In this document: one piece after another, positions 1-6,787 of the stretch | Numbering within the stretch: the stretch's first letter is position 1 | Layout: every line of letters begins with the position of its first letter | NCBI GenBank assembly: GCA_900551135.1 | Contig: URUX01000132.1 | Location: 1 to 6,853, forward strand | Length of the DNA: 6,853 bases | Reading direction: 5' to 3' | DNA from: an uncultured Clostridium sp. | Lineage (GTDB): Bacteria; Bacillota; Clostridia; Lachnospirales; Lachnospiraceae | Position numbers and translations under genes: made by a program | Notes under the pieces: model-generated | What the model was told of the DNA's origin: nothing | The model's input: only the letters and a program-made list of their open reading frames with translations | Database searches by the model: none

Positions 1-244
1 CTATTTTATCTCTCCATGTATGTGGATTTATAGAATCCAAAGGAGTACCCCCAACTTTAATTTCTCCTTTTTGAGGCGAATAGAATCCAAGTAATAGTTT
101 TATTAATGTCGTTTTTCCAGATCCATTCGGTCCTAACAGACCGATAATCTTTCCGCTTTCCAGTCGGATCGATACATCTTTTAATGCCTCTTTGCGGCCA
201 AACCGTTTCGTCAGACCGCTGCATATCAATAATTCCTGACTCAT
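1..244 (-). CDS. ABC transporter ATP-binding protein, N-terminal part (runs off the left edge)
   Basis: The ATG at 244 opens a reading frame of 81 codons with no stop before the window ends, so this is the N-terminal third or so of a nucleotide-binding subunit. The start reads MSQELLICSGLTKRFG, followed by the Walker A motif GPNGSGKT at residues 38-45 and the LLLGFYSPQKGEIKVGG stretch typical of ABC ATPases that partner ABC-2 type permeases. Walker B, the signature motif and the H-loop lie outside the window. The start lies 3 nt past the stop of the GntR gene, and its AAAGGAGG-type ribosome binding site lies inside the 3' end of that gene, so translation is probably coupled. By analogy with ytrAB-type operons it would power an exporter whose membrane subunit should follow beyond the left edge. 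The substrate cannot be told. The ABC ATPase assignment is firm; the exporter role is inferred from context. Confidence 0.9.
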   Translation of the reverse strand, partial: MSQELLICSGLTKRFGRKEALKDVSIRLESGKIIGLLGPNGSGKTTLIKLLLGFYSPQKGEIKVGGTPLDSINPHTWRDKI

Positions 245-247
245 CTG

Positions 248-616
248 CTATACTTCCTCCTTTAACGCCTGTGTAAGAACAGCCCCTATTTCTTCTCTGG
301 TATAACCCAGTTCCTTCATCTGGGCAAGGAACTGGCGTACCTTATCCATCGCCCTGTCATTTTTCAACTGTTTGATAGTCTCCATATCCATCGTTACACT
401 CCTTCCTGCCGTCCGGTTGGTTATAATCAGTCCCTTGCTCTCCAAATCCGAAAGAGCCCTCTGCATGGTGTTGGGATTGACTCCCGCATCAGCGGCAAAT
501 TCCCTGACAGAAGGGAGCCTCTGTCCTGGCTGATACATACCGGATGCAATCTGGGCAGTCAGCTGTTCAGACAGCTGAATCCAAATCGGCCGGTCATCTG
601 CAATATTCCACTCCAT
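248..616 (-). CDS. GntR-family transcriptional regulator, YtrA subfamily
   Basis: This is a small DNA-binding regulator of 122 aa that probably represses its own operon. Residues 9-75 form the GntR winged helix-turn-helix: a PIWIQLSEQL first helix, then GQRLPSVREFAADAGVNPNT with the recognition helix, then ALSDLESKGLI and the wing. Only about 45 residues follow, a short helical tail as in the YtrA subfamily, which lacks the large effector domain of FadR or HutC types. I chose the ATG at 616 because AAGGAGG (621-627) sits 4 nt upstream of it. An in-frame ATG at 634 would add six residues but has no comparable site and would place that sequence inside the coding region. It is the first gene of an operon with the ABC ATPase 3 nt downstream. 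YtrA-type regulators of such operons often respond to cell-envelope-active compounds; that role here is inference only. Confidence 0.92.
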   Translation of the reverse strand: MEWNIADDRPIWIQLSEQLTAQIASGMYQPGQRLPSVREFAADAGVNPNTMQRALSDLESKGLIITNRTAGRSVTMDMETIKQLKNDRAMDKVRQFLAQMKELGYTREEIGAVLTQALKEEV

Positions 617-620
617 AATT

Positions 621-627
621 CCTCCTT
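621..627 (-). promoter_or_regulatory. Ribosome binding site that decides the GntR start
   Basis: On the minus strand AAGGAGG is followed by AATT and then the ATG at 616. This is a full anti-16S match at a workable, slightly short spacing. It lies downstream of the alternative in-frame ATG at 634, so it supports the shorter protein. Confidence 0.85.
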
Positions 628-673
628 GTCTCATGTCTGGTCACAGTCCTTTATCCCTGAACTATTGTATTAT

Positions 674-693
674 TGTATTAGTGTCTTAATACA
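674..693. promoter_or_regulatory. Putative operator for the GntR/YtrA-type regulator
   Basis: TGTATTA (674-680) and TAATACA (687-693) form a perfect 7-bp inverted repeat with a 6-bp spacer. It starts just downstream of the -10 element and covers the predicted transcription start near 687, a position where a bound repressor would block initiation. A third copy of the half-site (TGTATTA, 666-672) lies next to it as part of an 8-bp tandem repeat TTGTATTA (665-672 and 673-680). Autoregulation through an AT-rich inverted repeat at the promoter is usual for this subfamily. Assignment to this particular protein rests on proximity. Confidence 0.6.
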
Positions 694-722
694 GTTATAC
701 ATGTAATTTTCCAATTTGTCAA
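694..722 (-). promoter_or_regulatory. Sigma-A-type promoter of the GntR-ABC operon
   Basis: Reading the minus strand, a perfect -35 box TTGACA (717-722) is followed by a 17-bp spacer and the -10 box TATAAC (694-699, five of six matches). The predicted start is near 687, giving a leader of about 70 nt before the ATG at 616. It is the only strong promoter I see ahead of the gene. Confidence 0.82.
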
Positions 723-770
723 CCGCTTTTTTTCTGTCTGAATCCCCGCATGGCTGAACTGTTATTTTCA

Positions 771-815
771 GGTAAATAAAAAAGAATGAATCCGTTTTAT
801 TCAGACTCATTCTTT
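771..815 (-). terminator. Rho-independent terminator downstream of lacI
   Basis: On the minus strand a 14-bp stem (arms 802-815 and 781-794, with two G-T pairs near the loop) encloses a 7-nt AT-rich loop. It is followed by a T-rich run that continues as TTTATTT to about 774. It begins about 30 nt past the lacI stop. The stem is AT-rich but long. It closes the maltodextrin operon and separates it from the GntR promoter about 50 nt further on. Confidence 0.78.
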
Positions 816-845
816 CTGTCCCATTCCATCCGCATCTGCGGACTT

Positions 846-1895
846 CTAGGTTCTGTCTATTCTTTTTGTGGACTGGCCTTCCACCAGTCTTGCCTGGAAA
901 ATCTTCTGCTGATTGGTCCGCTGTTCCGGATTCCTGCTCTTTAGCTGTTCAAACAGAATACGGATGGTTTCATAGGCCATTTCTTCTACAGGCTGATGAA
1001 TGGTAGTAATCGCCGGATTGTAATAGTGGGCCATATCCAGCCCGTCAAATCCGGCAATGGAGTAATCCTCCGGCACAGATTTTCCAGCATCAAATACCGC
1101 TTTGCAGGCCCCAATGGCAATGCTGTCCGAAATAGCAAACACTGCCGTCAAATTCCGGCCGGAAGCCATCAGTTTTTTCATCAGGCTGTATCCGTTGGCC
1201 ATGGTATACCAGTTGACATGTTCCGGACTGTAAAAACACCAGTCCGGATCGTACTGGATTCCATGATCCATAAGTGCACGGCAGTACCCCTCCAGTCTCA
1301 GCCGTCCAATGCTCTCGTCCTGAGGCGTCGCCGCTAAAATGCCAATCCGCCGATGACCTAGGCTGCATAAATGATCCACCATTTTGTAGCTTTCCTGAAA
1401 GTCATCTACTGAGACACAGGATAAAAAGGAATTCTGCATGGTATCTGTATTGGCAACGGTACTTAAGACAAAGGGAATATCCAGCTTTTCCAGCTTTTCT
1501 TTGTTCTGGCAGAAATGGCCTCCAAGGAAAATAATTCCTTTCAGCCGCTTTTCTTTGATTAATTCAATAGCTACATCTACTTCATCTTCTGCTTCCTCAA
1601 CTCTGTGAAGCAGAAAGGAATACCGTTTCTTCTGGATTTCTTCTTCAAAAATCCGGAGCATGCTGTAAAAAAATGGGTTGTCTATTCCCTTGATTAATAC
1701 TGCAATGGTTTTGGAAACCGAACGCTTCAGATTTCTGGCGCTGTTATTGGGAATATAATGATTTTCCCGAATCACCTCCAAAATCCGATTTTTCGTCTCC
1801 TCATTGATGTCCGGATGATTGTTAATTGCCCTAGACACTGTACTGACGCCAACGCCGCATATTTTCGCAATATCTTTGATATTAAGCGTATCCAT
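846..1895 (-). CDS. LacI-family transcriptional regulator of the maltodextrin operon
   Basis: This 349-aa repressor has the full LacI/GalR layout. The helix-turn-helix lies at residues 5-25 (IKDIAKICGVGVSTVSRAIN), with the specificity positions V17, S18 and R22. The hinge helix around 48-57 (YIPNNSARNLK) keeps the minor-groove leucine at residue 56. The type 1 periplasmic-binding-protein-like effector domain runs from about 62 to 340 and includes the conserved SVPEDYSIAGFDG block followed by ITTIHQP. The ATG at 1895 has an AAAAGGGG site about 8 nt upstream. It follows malQ by 62 nt in the same direction and may be transcribed both by read-through and from a promoter overlapping the malQ stop. 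Its likely target is the LacI-type palindrome at 6788-6805 ahead of the binding-protein gene. The effector is probably maltose or a maltodextrin, inferred from malQ. A MalR-like name would fit, but orthology is not shown. Confidence 0.93.
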   Translation of the reverse strand: MDTLNIKDIAKICGVGVSTVSRAINNHPDINEETKNRILEVIRENHYIPNNSARNLKRSVSKTIAVLIKGIDNPFFYSMLRIFEEEIQKKRYSFLLHRVEEAEDEVDVAIELIKEKRLKGIIFLGGHFCQNKEKLEKLDIPFVLSTVANTDTMQNSFLSCVSVDDFQESYKMVDHLCSLGHRRIGILAATPQDESIGRLRLEGYCRALMDHGIQYDPDWCFYSPEHVNWYTMANGYSLMKKLMASGRNLTAVFAISDSIAIGACKAVFDAGKSVPEDYSIAGFDGLDMAHYYNPAITTIHQPVEEMAYETIRILFEQLKSRNPEQRTNQQKIFQARLVEGQSTKRIDRT

Positions 1896-1954
1896 TCCAC
1901 GTCCCCTTTTCTATTCTGGCTGTACACAGATTGCCGTCCCTGTACGCTGATGTA

Positions 1955-1983
1955 ATACTACCTGCTTAAAACGCCCTTGTCAA
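1955..1983 (-). promoter_or_regulatory. Putative internal promoter for lacI, overlapping the malQ stop codon
   Basis: On the minus strand a perfect TTGACA (1978-1983, within malQ codons 499-501) is followed by a 17-bp spacer and TAGTAT (1955-1960, four of six matches), which contains the malQ TAG. The predicted start is near 1948, leaving about 53 nt to the lacI ATG. Exact -35 sequence and ideal spacing favour a real promoter, but the -35 lies in coding sequence and the -10 is imperfect, so chance is possible. Confidence 0.5.
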
Positions 1984-3478
1984 CCGGATTTCTTCCGTAT
2001 ATCTGAGCCATAAACCGGCACTTATCCACAATCTCCTGAGTAAATGCGCCTTTTTCCATTCTCCATGCCCAGTTTCTGCCCAGCGTAGAAGGAGTATTCA
2101 GCCTGGCTCTGCTGTCCAGCCCCAGATAGTCCTGAAGGGGAATCACCGCCAAATCTGCCACACTTGCCAAAGCCAGGCGAATAAAATCCCAGTGAATCTC
2201 TGATTTGGGCGTCCTCTGACTGTTCATATAATTGACTGCCATCTGCTTATCTTCCGCTATCAGAGTTTCATACCATCCGCAGATGGTATCATTGTCATGG
2301 GTTCCCGTATAAACCACGCAGTTATGAGGATAACAATGGGGCAGATAATTGCTCTCTTCTCTGGAATCAAAAGCAAACTGCAGTACCTTCATGCCAGGAA
2401 AGCCCGTATCCTTCACCAGCTTCTCCACGCTGTCTGTCACAAATCCCAAATCTTCTGCAATAATATTTACGGTTCCAAAGGTTTCCTGCATTTTTTTAAA
2501 AATTGACAGCCCTGGGCCTTTTTCCCAGTGGCCGTGAACCGCCGTTGTTTCTCCTGCCGGAATGGAATAGTATTCATCAAAGCCTCGGAAATGATCCACC
2601 CGCACCACGTCATACATCTGGAAGCAATAGGCCATACGGCGCATCCACCAGGCATATCCGGTTTTTTTATGGTAATCCCAGCGGTACAGCGGATTTCCCC
2701 ACAACTGGCCGTCAGCAGAAAATCCATCCGGCGGACATCCGGCTACTGCCGCAGGCATACCAGTTTCATCGAACTGAAACAGCTCCGGATGGGCCCAGGC
2801 ATCTGCGCTGTCAAAGGCCACATAAATAGGAATATCCCCAATAATCTGGATTCCCTGACTGTGAGCATACTCCTTTAATGCCTTCCACTGCTTCAAGAAA
2901 ATCATCTGCAAAAATTCATAAAATAAAATTTCTTCTTCCAGAAGCTGCTGATAAAACTTCATAGCCTCCGGTTTTCTAAGCTTAATCTCCTGATCCCACG
3001 AAGCCCAGCAGGCTTCTCCAAAATGGTGCTTAATGGCCATATACAGACAGTAATCTCTGGTTTCCTCTTCCAGCCCTGACTCTAAAAATTCTTTTATCGT
3101 TCCAGGGCCGCAAAAAGCCGTTTTCCACCGTACAAACGCCTTATGAAGCACTGCCGGCCGGCTGTGATACAGCTTTCCATAGTTAATATAACTGCTGTCA
3201 TCTCCAAAATCAGCCTCTTCACACTCTTCTCTGGTCAGAAGACCTTCTTCTATTAATCTCTCCAAATCAATGAAATAGGGATTTCCTGCAAATGCAGAAA
3301 AAGACTGATAAGGAGAATCCCCATATCCAGTAGGTCCCATCGGAAGAATCTGCCAGTAACTCTGTCCTGCAGCTTTTAATAAATCCACAAATTCATACGC
3401 TTCCCTGGAAAATGCTCCGATTCCGTATGGGGACGGAAGGCTGGAGACCGGAAGCAGTATTCCTGCCCTGCGCATCAT
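1958..3478 (-). CDS. malQ: 4-alpha-glucanotransferase (amylomaltase, GH77)
   Basis: This cytoplasmic enzyme moves alpha-1,4-glucan segments between maltodextrin chains and releases glucose, allowing use of maltose and short maltodextrins. At 506 aa it has the length of the compact bacterial amylomaltases, without the N-terminal extension of enterobacterial MalQ. The family landmarks are in order: AGILLPVSSLPSPYGIG at the start, GDSPYQSFSAFAGNPYFID (residues 53-71), GDIPIYVAFDSADAW (214-228), nucleophile Asp295 in VRVDHFRGF, acid/base Glu342 in IIAEDLG, the third carboxylate Asp395 in YTGTHDNDT, and the C-terminal RLNTPSTLGRNWAWR. All catalytic residues are present. Two ATGs lie in tandem; the first (3478) is 7 nt from an AAAGGAG site and was chosen. 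The gene starts 40 nt after the second permease with no terminator between them, so it is the fourth gene of the operon and its best clue to substrate. Confidence 0.97.
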   Translation of the reverse strand: MMRRAGILLPVSSLPSPYGIGAFSREAYEFVDLLKAAGQSYWQILPMGPTGYGDSPYQSFSAFAGNPYFIDLERLIEEGLLTREECEEADFGDDSSYINYGKLYHSRPAVLHKAFVRWKTAFCGPGTIKEFLESGLEEETRDYCLYMAIKHHFGEACWASWDQEIKLRKPEAMKFYQQLLEEEILFYEFLQMIFLKQWKALKEYAHSQGIQIIGDIPIYVAFDSADAWAHPELFQFDETGMPAAVAGCPPDGFSADGQLWGNPLYRWDYHKKTGYAWWMRRMAYCFQMYDVVRVDHFRGFDEYYSIPAGETTAVHGHWEKGPGLSIFKKMQETFGTVNIIAEDLGFVTDSVEKLVKDTGFPGMKVLQFAFDSREESNYLPHCYPHNCVVYTGTHDNDTICGWYETLIAEDKQMAVNYMNSQRTPKSEIHWDFIRLALASVADLAVIPLQDYLGLDSRARLNTPSTLGRNWAWRMEKGAFTQEIVDKCRFMAQIYGRNPVDKGVLSR

Positions 3479-3517
3479 AATCTTTCTCCTTTTATCCCTT
3501 ACTTTTAACCTGTTATT

Positions 3518-4357
3518 CTAACCTTTTACCGCGCCTGCTACCACGCCTTCAATAATATATTTCTGGCATGACAGATAAAATGCTACAATCGGAATAATTG
3601 CCAATACTAAAACGCCCATCATAGCGCCCATGTCGATAGAACCGTAACCGCCTCTTAAATACTGAACCGCAATGGAGATGGTCTTATATTTTGTCATATC
3701 CAGAATCAGATAAGGCAGCAAATAGTCATTCCAGATCCACATTGCCTGTAAAATAGCGACTGTCACACAGGTCGGCTTCATAATCGGCAGCACCACTCTA
3801 AAAAAGGTATGAACCGGAGTACAGCCATCCATCATAGCCGCTTCTTCTATCTCCAATGGAATCGACTTGACAAATCCTGTAAACATAAAGACCGAAAGCC
3901 CTGCGCCAAATCCCAGATAGACGATTACCAGCCCCCAGGGAGTAGTCAGCCCCAGCATATCTGCAATTTTAGACAGCGGAAACATTACCATCTGGAACGG
4001 CACAATCATGGAAAACAAACACAGATAATAGATGGTAGAGGTTACTGCATTTTTCACACGGCTGATATACCATGCACACATAGAGGTACACAAAATAATC
4101 ACAGCCACAGATGCAACCGTAATAAATAATGTCCATCCAAAGGCTTCAAAAAATCCGGTTTTCTTAATACCGTTAATGTAATTATCCAGTCCTACAAACA
4201 TCTTTCCAGTAGGAATTTTAAAGGGATAACGGCTGATATATGCTTTTTTCTTAAATGAATTCAGTACCACTAAAGCTATGGGAACCAGATAAATGACAGA
4301 AATCACAGAAAAAATCACAGTCAAAATCCGATCCATTCTTCGTTTCTTTGTTGCCAT
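3518..4357 (-). CDS. Carbohydrate ABC transporter permease, MalG type
   Basis: This is one of the two membrane subunits of a CUT1-type sugar importer. At 279 aa it shows six predicted transmembrane segments, at about residues 11-33, 72-98, 104-128, 138-161, 195-219 and 243-265. The EAA loop, which docks the ATPase, is at about 168-193 (EIEEAAMMDG, then the VVLPIMKP block) with E172, A173, A174 and G178 in place. The MalG-like ending YIIEGVVAGAVKG is typical of this subunit. The ATG at 4357 lies 1 nt after the stop of the partner permease, and the AAGGAGG site sits inside that gene's end about 12 nt upstream, so the two are probably translationally coupled and made in equal amounts. Maltodextrin as substrate is inferred from the adjacent malQ; the family also carries many other oligosaccharides. 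Confidence 0.95.
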   Translation of the reverse strand: MATKKRRMDRILTVIFSVISVIYLVPIALVVLNSFKKKAYISRYPFKIPTGKMFVGLDNYINGIKKTGFFEAFGWTLFITVASVAVIILCTSMCAWYISRVKNAVTSTIYYLCLFSMIVPFQMVMFPLSKIADMLGLTTPWGLVIVYLGFGAGLSVFMFTGFVKSIPLEIEEAAMMDGCTPVHTFFRVVLPIMKPTCVTVAILQAMWIWNDYLLPYLILDMTKYKTISIAVQYLRGGYGSIDMGAMMGVLVLAIIPIVAFYLSCQKYIIEGVVAGAVKG

Positions 4358-4358
4358 A

Positions 4359-5201
4359 TTACTGCTGCACCTCCTTCTGTCTCGTCAGTCTGTTCTGAGC
4401 TACGGCAATGACTGCTACCAGCAGGAAAAATACCACTGCTTTTGCCTGTCCAACGCCTTCCCATCCAGTGCGTCCATAAAACGTATTAAAAATATTCAGG
4501 GCCAGCATTTCTGACATGTTGGACGGTTCGCCGTTGGTAAGAGCCAGGTTCTGGTCAAACAGCTTAAAACCATTGGTTAAAGTCAAAAAGGTGCAGACTG
4601 TAATAGATGGCATTACCATCGGAATGGTAACATTTTTCAAAAGCGCCCACTTATCTGCTCCGTCAATTTTGGCTGCTTCTATTAGTTCTCCTGGAATATT
4701 CTGGATTCCTGCAATATAGATAATCATCATATATCCAATCTGCTGCCAGCACATTAAGATAACCAGTCCCCAAAAACCATATACCGAAGAAAAGGTCAGG
4801 GTTTTATCAAAAAACTGCAGGATTCCGTTGAGCAAAAGGTTCCAGATGTAGCCTAAAATAATGCCGCCGATTAAATTAGGCATGAAAAATACGGTACGGA
4901 ACAGATTGGTTCCCCGAATCTTTCTGGTTAAAAGCATCGCTGCTGCAAATGCAAAAAAGTTAATCAGCACTACGCTGACAATGGTAAATAGTGCCGTATA
5001 CCAAAGGGAATGGACAAAGGTTCCGTCTGAAAAAATCTTGGTATAATTGGAAAATCCAATAAACACTGCATCATTGATGGTCGTAAACTTGCAGAAGGAC
5101 AAATACACTCCTACCAGAAACGGCGCAATAAATCCCATGGTAAAGGCCGCCAGCGTAGGAAGTACAAAAATCGGAAAATATCGTTTGATTGCTTTTTCCA
5201 T
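4359..5201 (-). CDS. Carbohydrate ABC transporter permease, MalF type
   Basis: This is the other membrane subunit of the CUT1 importer, 280 aa. It has about six transmembrane segments (roughly 11-35, 66-92, 103-127, 142-166, 197-213 and 252-269). The EAA loop is at about 171-197, with E175, A176, A177, G181 and the following TIPMVMP. The FDQNLALTNGEPSNMSEML block after segment five is characteristic of MalF/UgpA-like subunits. It lacks the extra N-terminal helices and large periplasmic loop of enterobacterial MalF, as is normal in Gram-positive bacteria. An AGGAGAG site precedes the ATG at 5201 by about 7 nt. It lies 73 nt downstream of the binding-protein gene, across a hairpin and T-run that probably lowers its expression relative to that gene. 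The substrate is inferred from malQ. Confidence 0.95.
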   Translation of the reverse strand: MEKAIKRYFPIFVLPTLAAFTMGFIAPFLVGVYLSFCKFTTINDAVFIGFSNYTKIFSDGTFVHSLWYTALFTIVSVVLINFFAFAAAMLLTRKIRGTNLFRTVFFMPNLIGGIILGYIWNLLLNGILQFFDKTLTFSSVYGFWGLVILMCWQQIGYMMIIYIAGIQNIPGELIEAAKIDGADKWALLKNVTIPMVMPSITVCTFLTLTNGFKLFDQNLALTNGEPSNMSEMLALNIFNTFYGRTGWEGVGQAKAVVFFLLVAVIAVAQNRLTRQKEVQQ

Positions 5202-5224
5202 ATGGTTTCTCTCCTATTTCTGTG

Positions 5225-5262
5225 AAAAAAAGATGGGATGGGTGAAATCCACCCACCCCGTC
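5225..5262 (-). terminator. Intercistronic terminator/attenuator between the binding protein and permease genes
   Basis: On the minus strand a 13-bp G+C-rich stem (arms 5250-5262 and 5232-5244, one C-A mismatch and one G-T pair) with a 5-nt loop is followed directly by seven T residues (5225-5231). It has the form of an intrinsic terminator on this strand only. The permease and malQ genes behind it have no visible promoter of their own, so it is probably partial, or it protects the 3' end of the upstream message. Either would leave binding protein in excess over permeases. Confidence 0.85.
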
Positions 5263-5274
5263 TCAATTACGGTT

Positions 5275-6681
5275 TTAATTATTTGCCGCCTGATATTCTG
5301 CTGCCCATCCCTCAACAAAAGCGGTTTCTACTGCAGCCCAGTCGCCTGTTCCCTGCGCATATTCCAAAAGGGCACTGCCTAACTGATTCTTCCACTCTTC
5401 TGACGGCATGGTAGTAAAATTCCAGGTTACAACAGTATTGCCTTTCTTTACATCCTCGGCTGCTGCTGCCACCAGTGGATTAGCTGGTAAATATTCTTCT
5501 GTAAAGGTGGTAAATGGAGTTACGAATCCCATGTCTGCCAGGCCCTTCCGTCCAGTTTCACTTTCTACTACCCACTGTAAGAAGTCCAGGGTTGCCTGAA
5601 TGTCTGCCTCAGAAGCTTTGCTGTTAACGCACCAGTAGTTTTCAGAACCAGTACAAAGTCCCTGTTTTTCTTCTCCCTCTACACCAATATAGATCGGAAG
5701 CATTCCCAGATCCTCGTCTGCAACTTCGTTTTCTTTAATATCATTGTAAGCCCAGGTTCCGTTCTGATAGAATACGGCTTCACCTAATGCAAATTCAGAA
5801 GAAGCGTCTTCGCCGGTCTTTCCGGAAAGCAGAGTTGGCTCACAGGTAGAATTGTTGATATACAAATCAAAAATCTGCTTGTAGTTATCCAAGTAAGTTC
5901 CCTTTACTGCATCTGTAGAAGTAATTCCATCTGCTTTGTACTCATAGTATAATGGAAGGTTTGCCAGATGGGTCTTAAATCTCCAGTCAGAAGATGCATC
6001 AAATCCGGCAGAAGTAAATGCACCCAGAATACCTAAGTCGTCTTTCTTTGCCTGCAGATCCTCTGCAACTGCCTTTAAGGTTTCAAAATTATTAATCTCG
6101 TCAATAGACGAAATCACTGCGCCGTCCATGGCAATGTAATCATTTAAAATCTTCTTATTATAAATCAGGCCATAAGTCTCAATTACATAAGCAACGCCCT
6201 TTACTGCGCCGGATTCATCAATCAGTGCAAATTCGTCACTAGATAAATCTTTATAAACTGCGCTGTCTTTTAAGTCATAGCAGTAATCCTTCCAAGATGC
6301 CAGACCTACAGGACCGTTCACCTGGAACAAAGTAGGCGCATTACTCTTAGCCATCTCAGACTTTAATGTCTGTTCATATGTACCGGAAGCTGCAGTTACA
6401 ACGGTAACTGGTACGCCAGTTTCATCTGTATAAGCAGCGGCTAAATCTCCCCACTGGTCAGCCTGTTCTGGTTTAAAATTCAGATAGTAAACTGCTCCGT
6501 CTCCTACTGGCTCAGCTGCCTTTGCAGTCTCTTCCTCAGCCTTTGTCTCGGTCTCCGTTGCTGCAGTTGTGCCTGCTGTCGTCTCTGCAGGTGCATTCTG
6601 CTCAGAACTTCCACATGCGGTCATTGCTCCAACTACCATAGCTGCTGATAATGATACTGCTGCTAATTTCTTTAATTTCAT
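5275..6681 (-). CDS. Extracellular solute-binding lipoprotein of a sugar ABC importer (MalE-like, family 1)
   Basis: This 468-aa lipoprotein captures sugar outside the membrane and delivers it to the permease pair. It opens with a charged n-region MKLKK, a hydrophobic stretch and the lipobox MTAC, with lipid-attached Cys23. A flexible linker rich in Ala, Thr and Glu follows (about 26-58), then the mature fold from about 62 (VYYLNFKPEQADQWGDLA). Family-1 hallmarks include the YETYGLIYNKKIL-like segment (here VIETYGLIYNKKILN, about 167-181), a FALGEAVFYQNGTWAYNDI block and a C-terminal FLQWVVESETGRKGLADMGFVTPF region. The ATG at 6681 follows an AAGGGACGGG stretch, a weaker site than those of its neighbours. 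It is the first gene of the operon. Maltodextrin binding is inferred from malQ; the sequence alone does not prove ligand. Confidence 0.95.
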   Translation of the reverse strand: MKLKKLAAVSLSAAMVVGAMTACGSSEQNAPAETTAGTTAATETETKAEEETAKAAEPVGDGAVYYLNFKPEQADQWGDLAAAYTDETGVPVTVVTAASGTYEQTLKSEMAKSNAPTLFQVNGPVGLASWKDYCYDLKDSAVYKDLSSDEFALIDESGAVKGVAYVIETYGLIYNKKILNDYIAMDGAVISSIDEINNFETLKAVAEDLQAKKDDLGILGAFTSAGFDASSDWRFKTHLANLPLYYEYKADGITSTDAVKGTYLDNYKQIFDLYINNSTCEPTLLSGKTGEDASSEFALGEAVFYQNGTWAYNDIKENEVADEDLGMLPIYIGVEGEEKQGLCTGSENYWCVNSKASEADIQATLDFLQWVVESETGRKGLADMGFVTPFTTFTEEYLPANPLVAAAAEDVKKGNTVVTWNFTTMPSEEWKNQLGSALLEYAQGTGDWAAVETAFVEGWAAEYQAANN

Positions 6682-6787
6682 AATAAACCCGTCCCTTCTT
6701 TGAACTTTTCTTTACCCTGACGTTTTCGGAACCAGCCGCTTTTTTGCAGGTTATGCTTGTGATCTGTATCTTGCAGTTTGTTCCGGC

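Noticed and set aside
616..634. Longer GntR start at the ATG at 634
   Set aside because: The AAGGAGG site lies between this ATG and the one at 616, so it serves the shorter form; the six extra residues add no domain.
829..842. Short inverted repeat TCCGCA-TC-TGCGGA just past the lacI stop
   Set aside because: The 2-bp centre cannot form a full hairpin in RNA, there is no T-run, and the clear terminator follows at once. Probably chance.
996..1337. Plus-strand open frames over lacI, and others over malQ (about 2300-2880) and the permeases
   Set aside because: They lie antisense to genes with complete conserved domains, have no convincing ribosome binding site, and their translations resemble no protein family I know.
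1922..1945. Inverted repeat GTACA/TGTAC between malQ and lacI
   Set aside because: Only 5-bp arms, no T-run behind it on the minus strand, and no similarity to the AACGTT operator. Too weak to call an operator or terminator, although it lies just past the putative lacI promoter.
2490..2504. T-run followed by A-run within malQ as a possible slippage site
   Set aside because: The frame continues unbroken through all catalytic motifs on both sides, so there is no sign of a frameshift.
6738..6776. Direct repeat of CTGCAA in the operon leader
   Set aside because: Six bases repeated twice about 30 nt apart is within chance expectation, and it does not match the operator.
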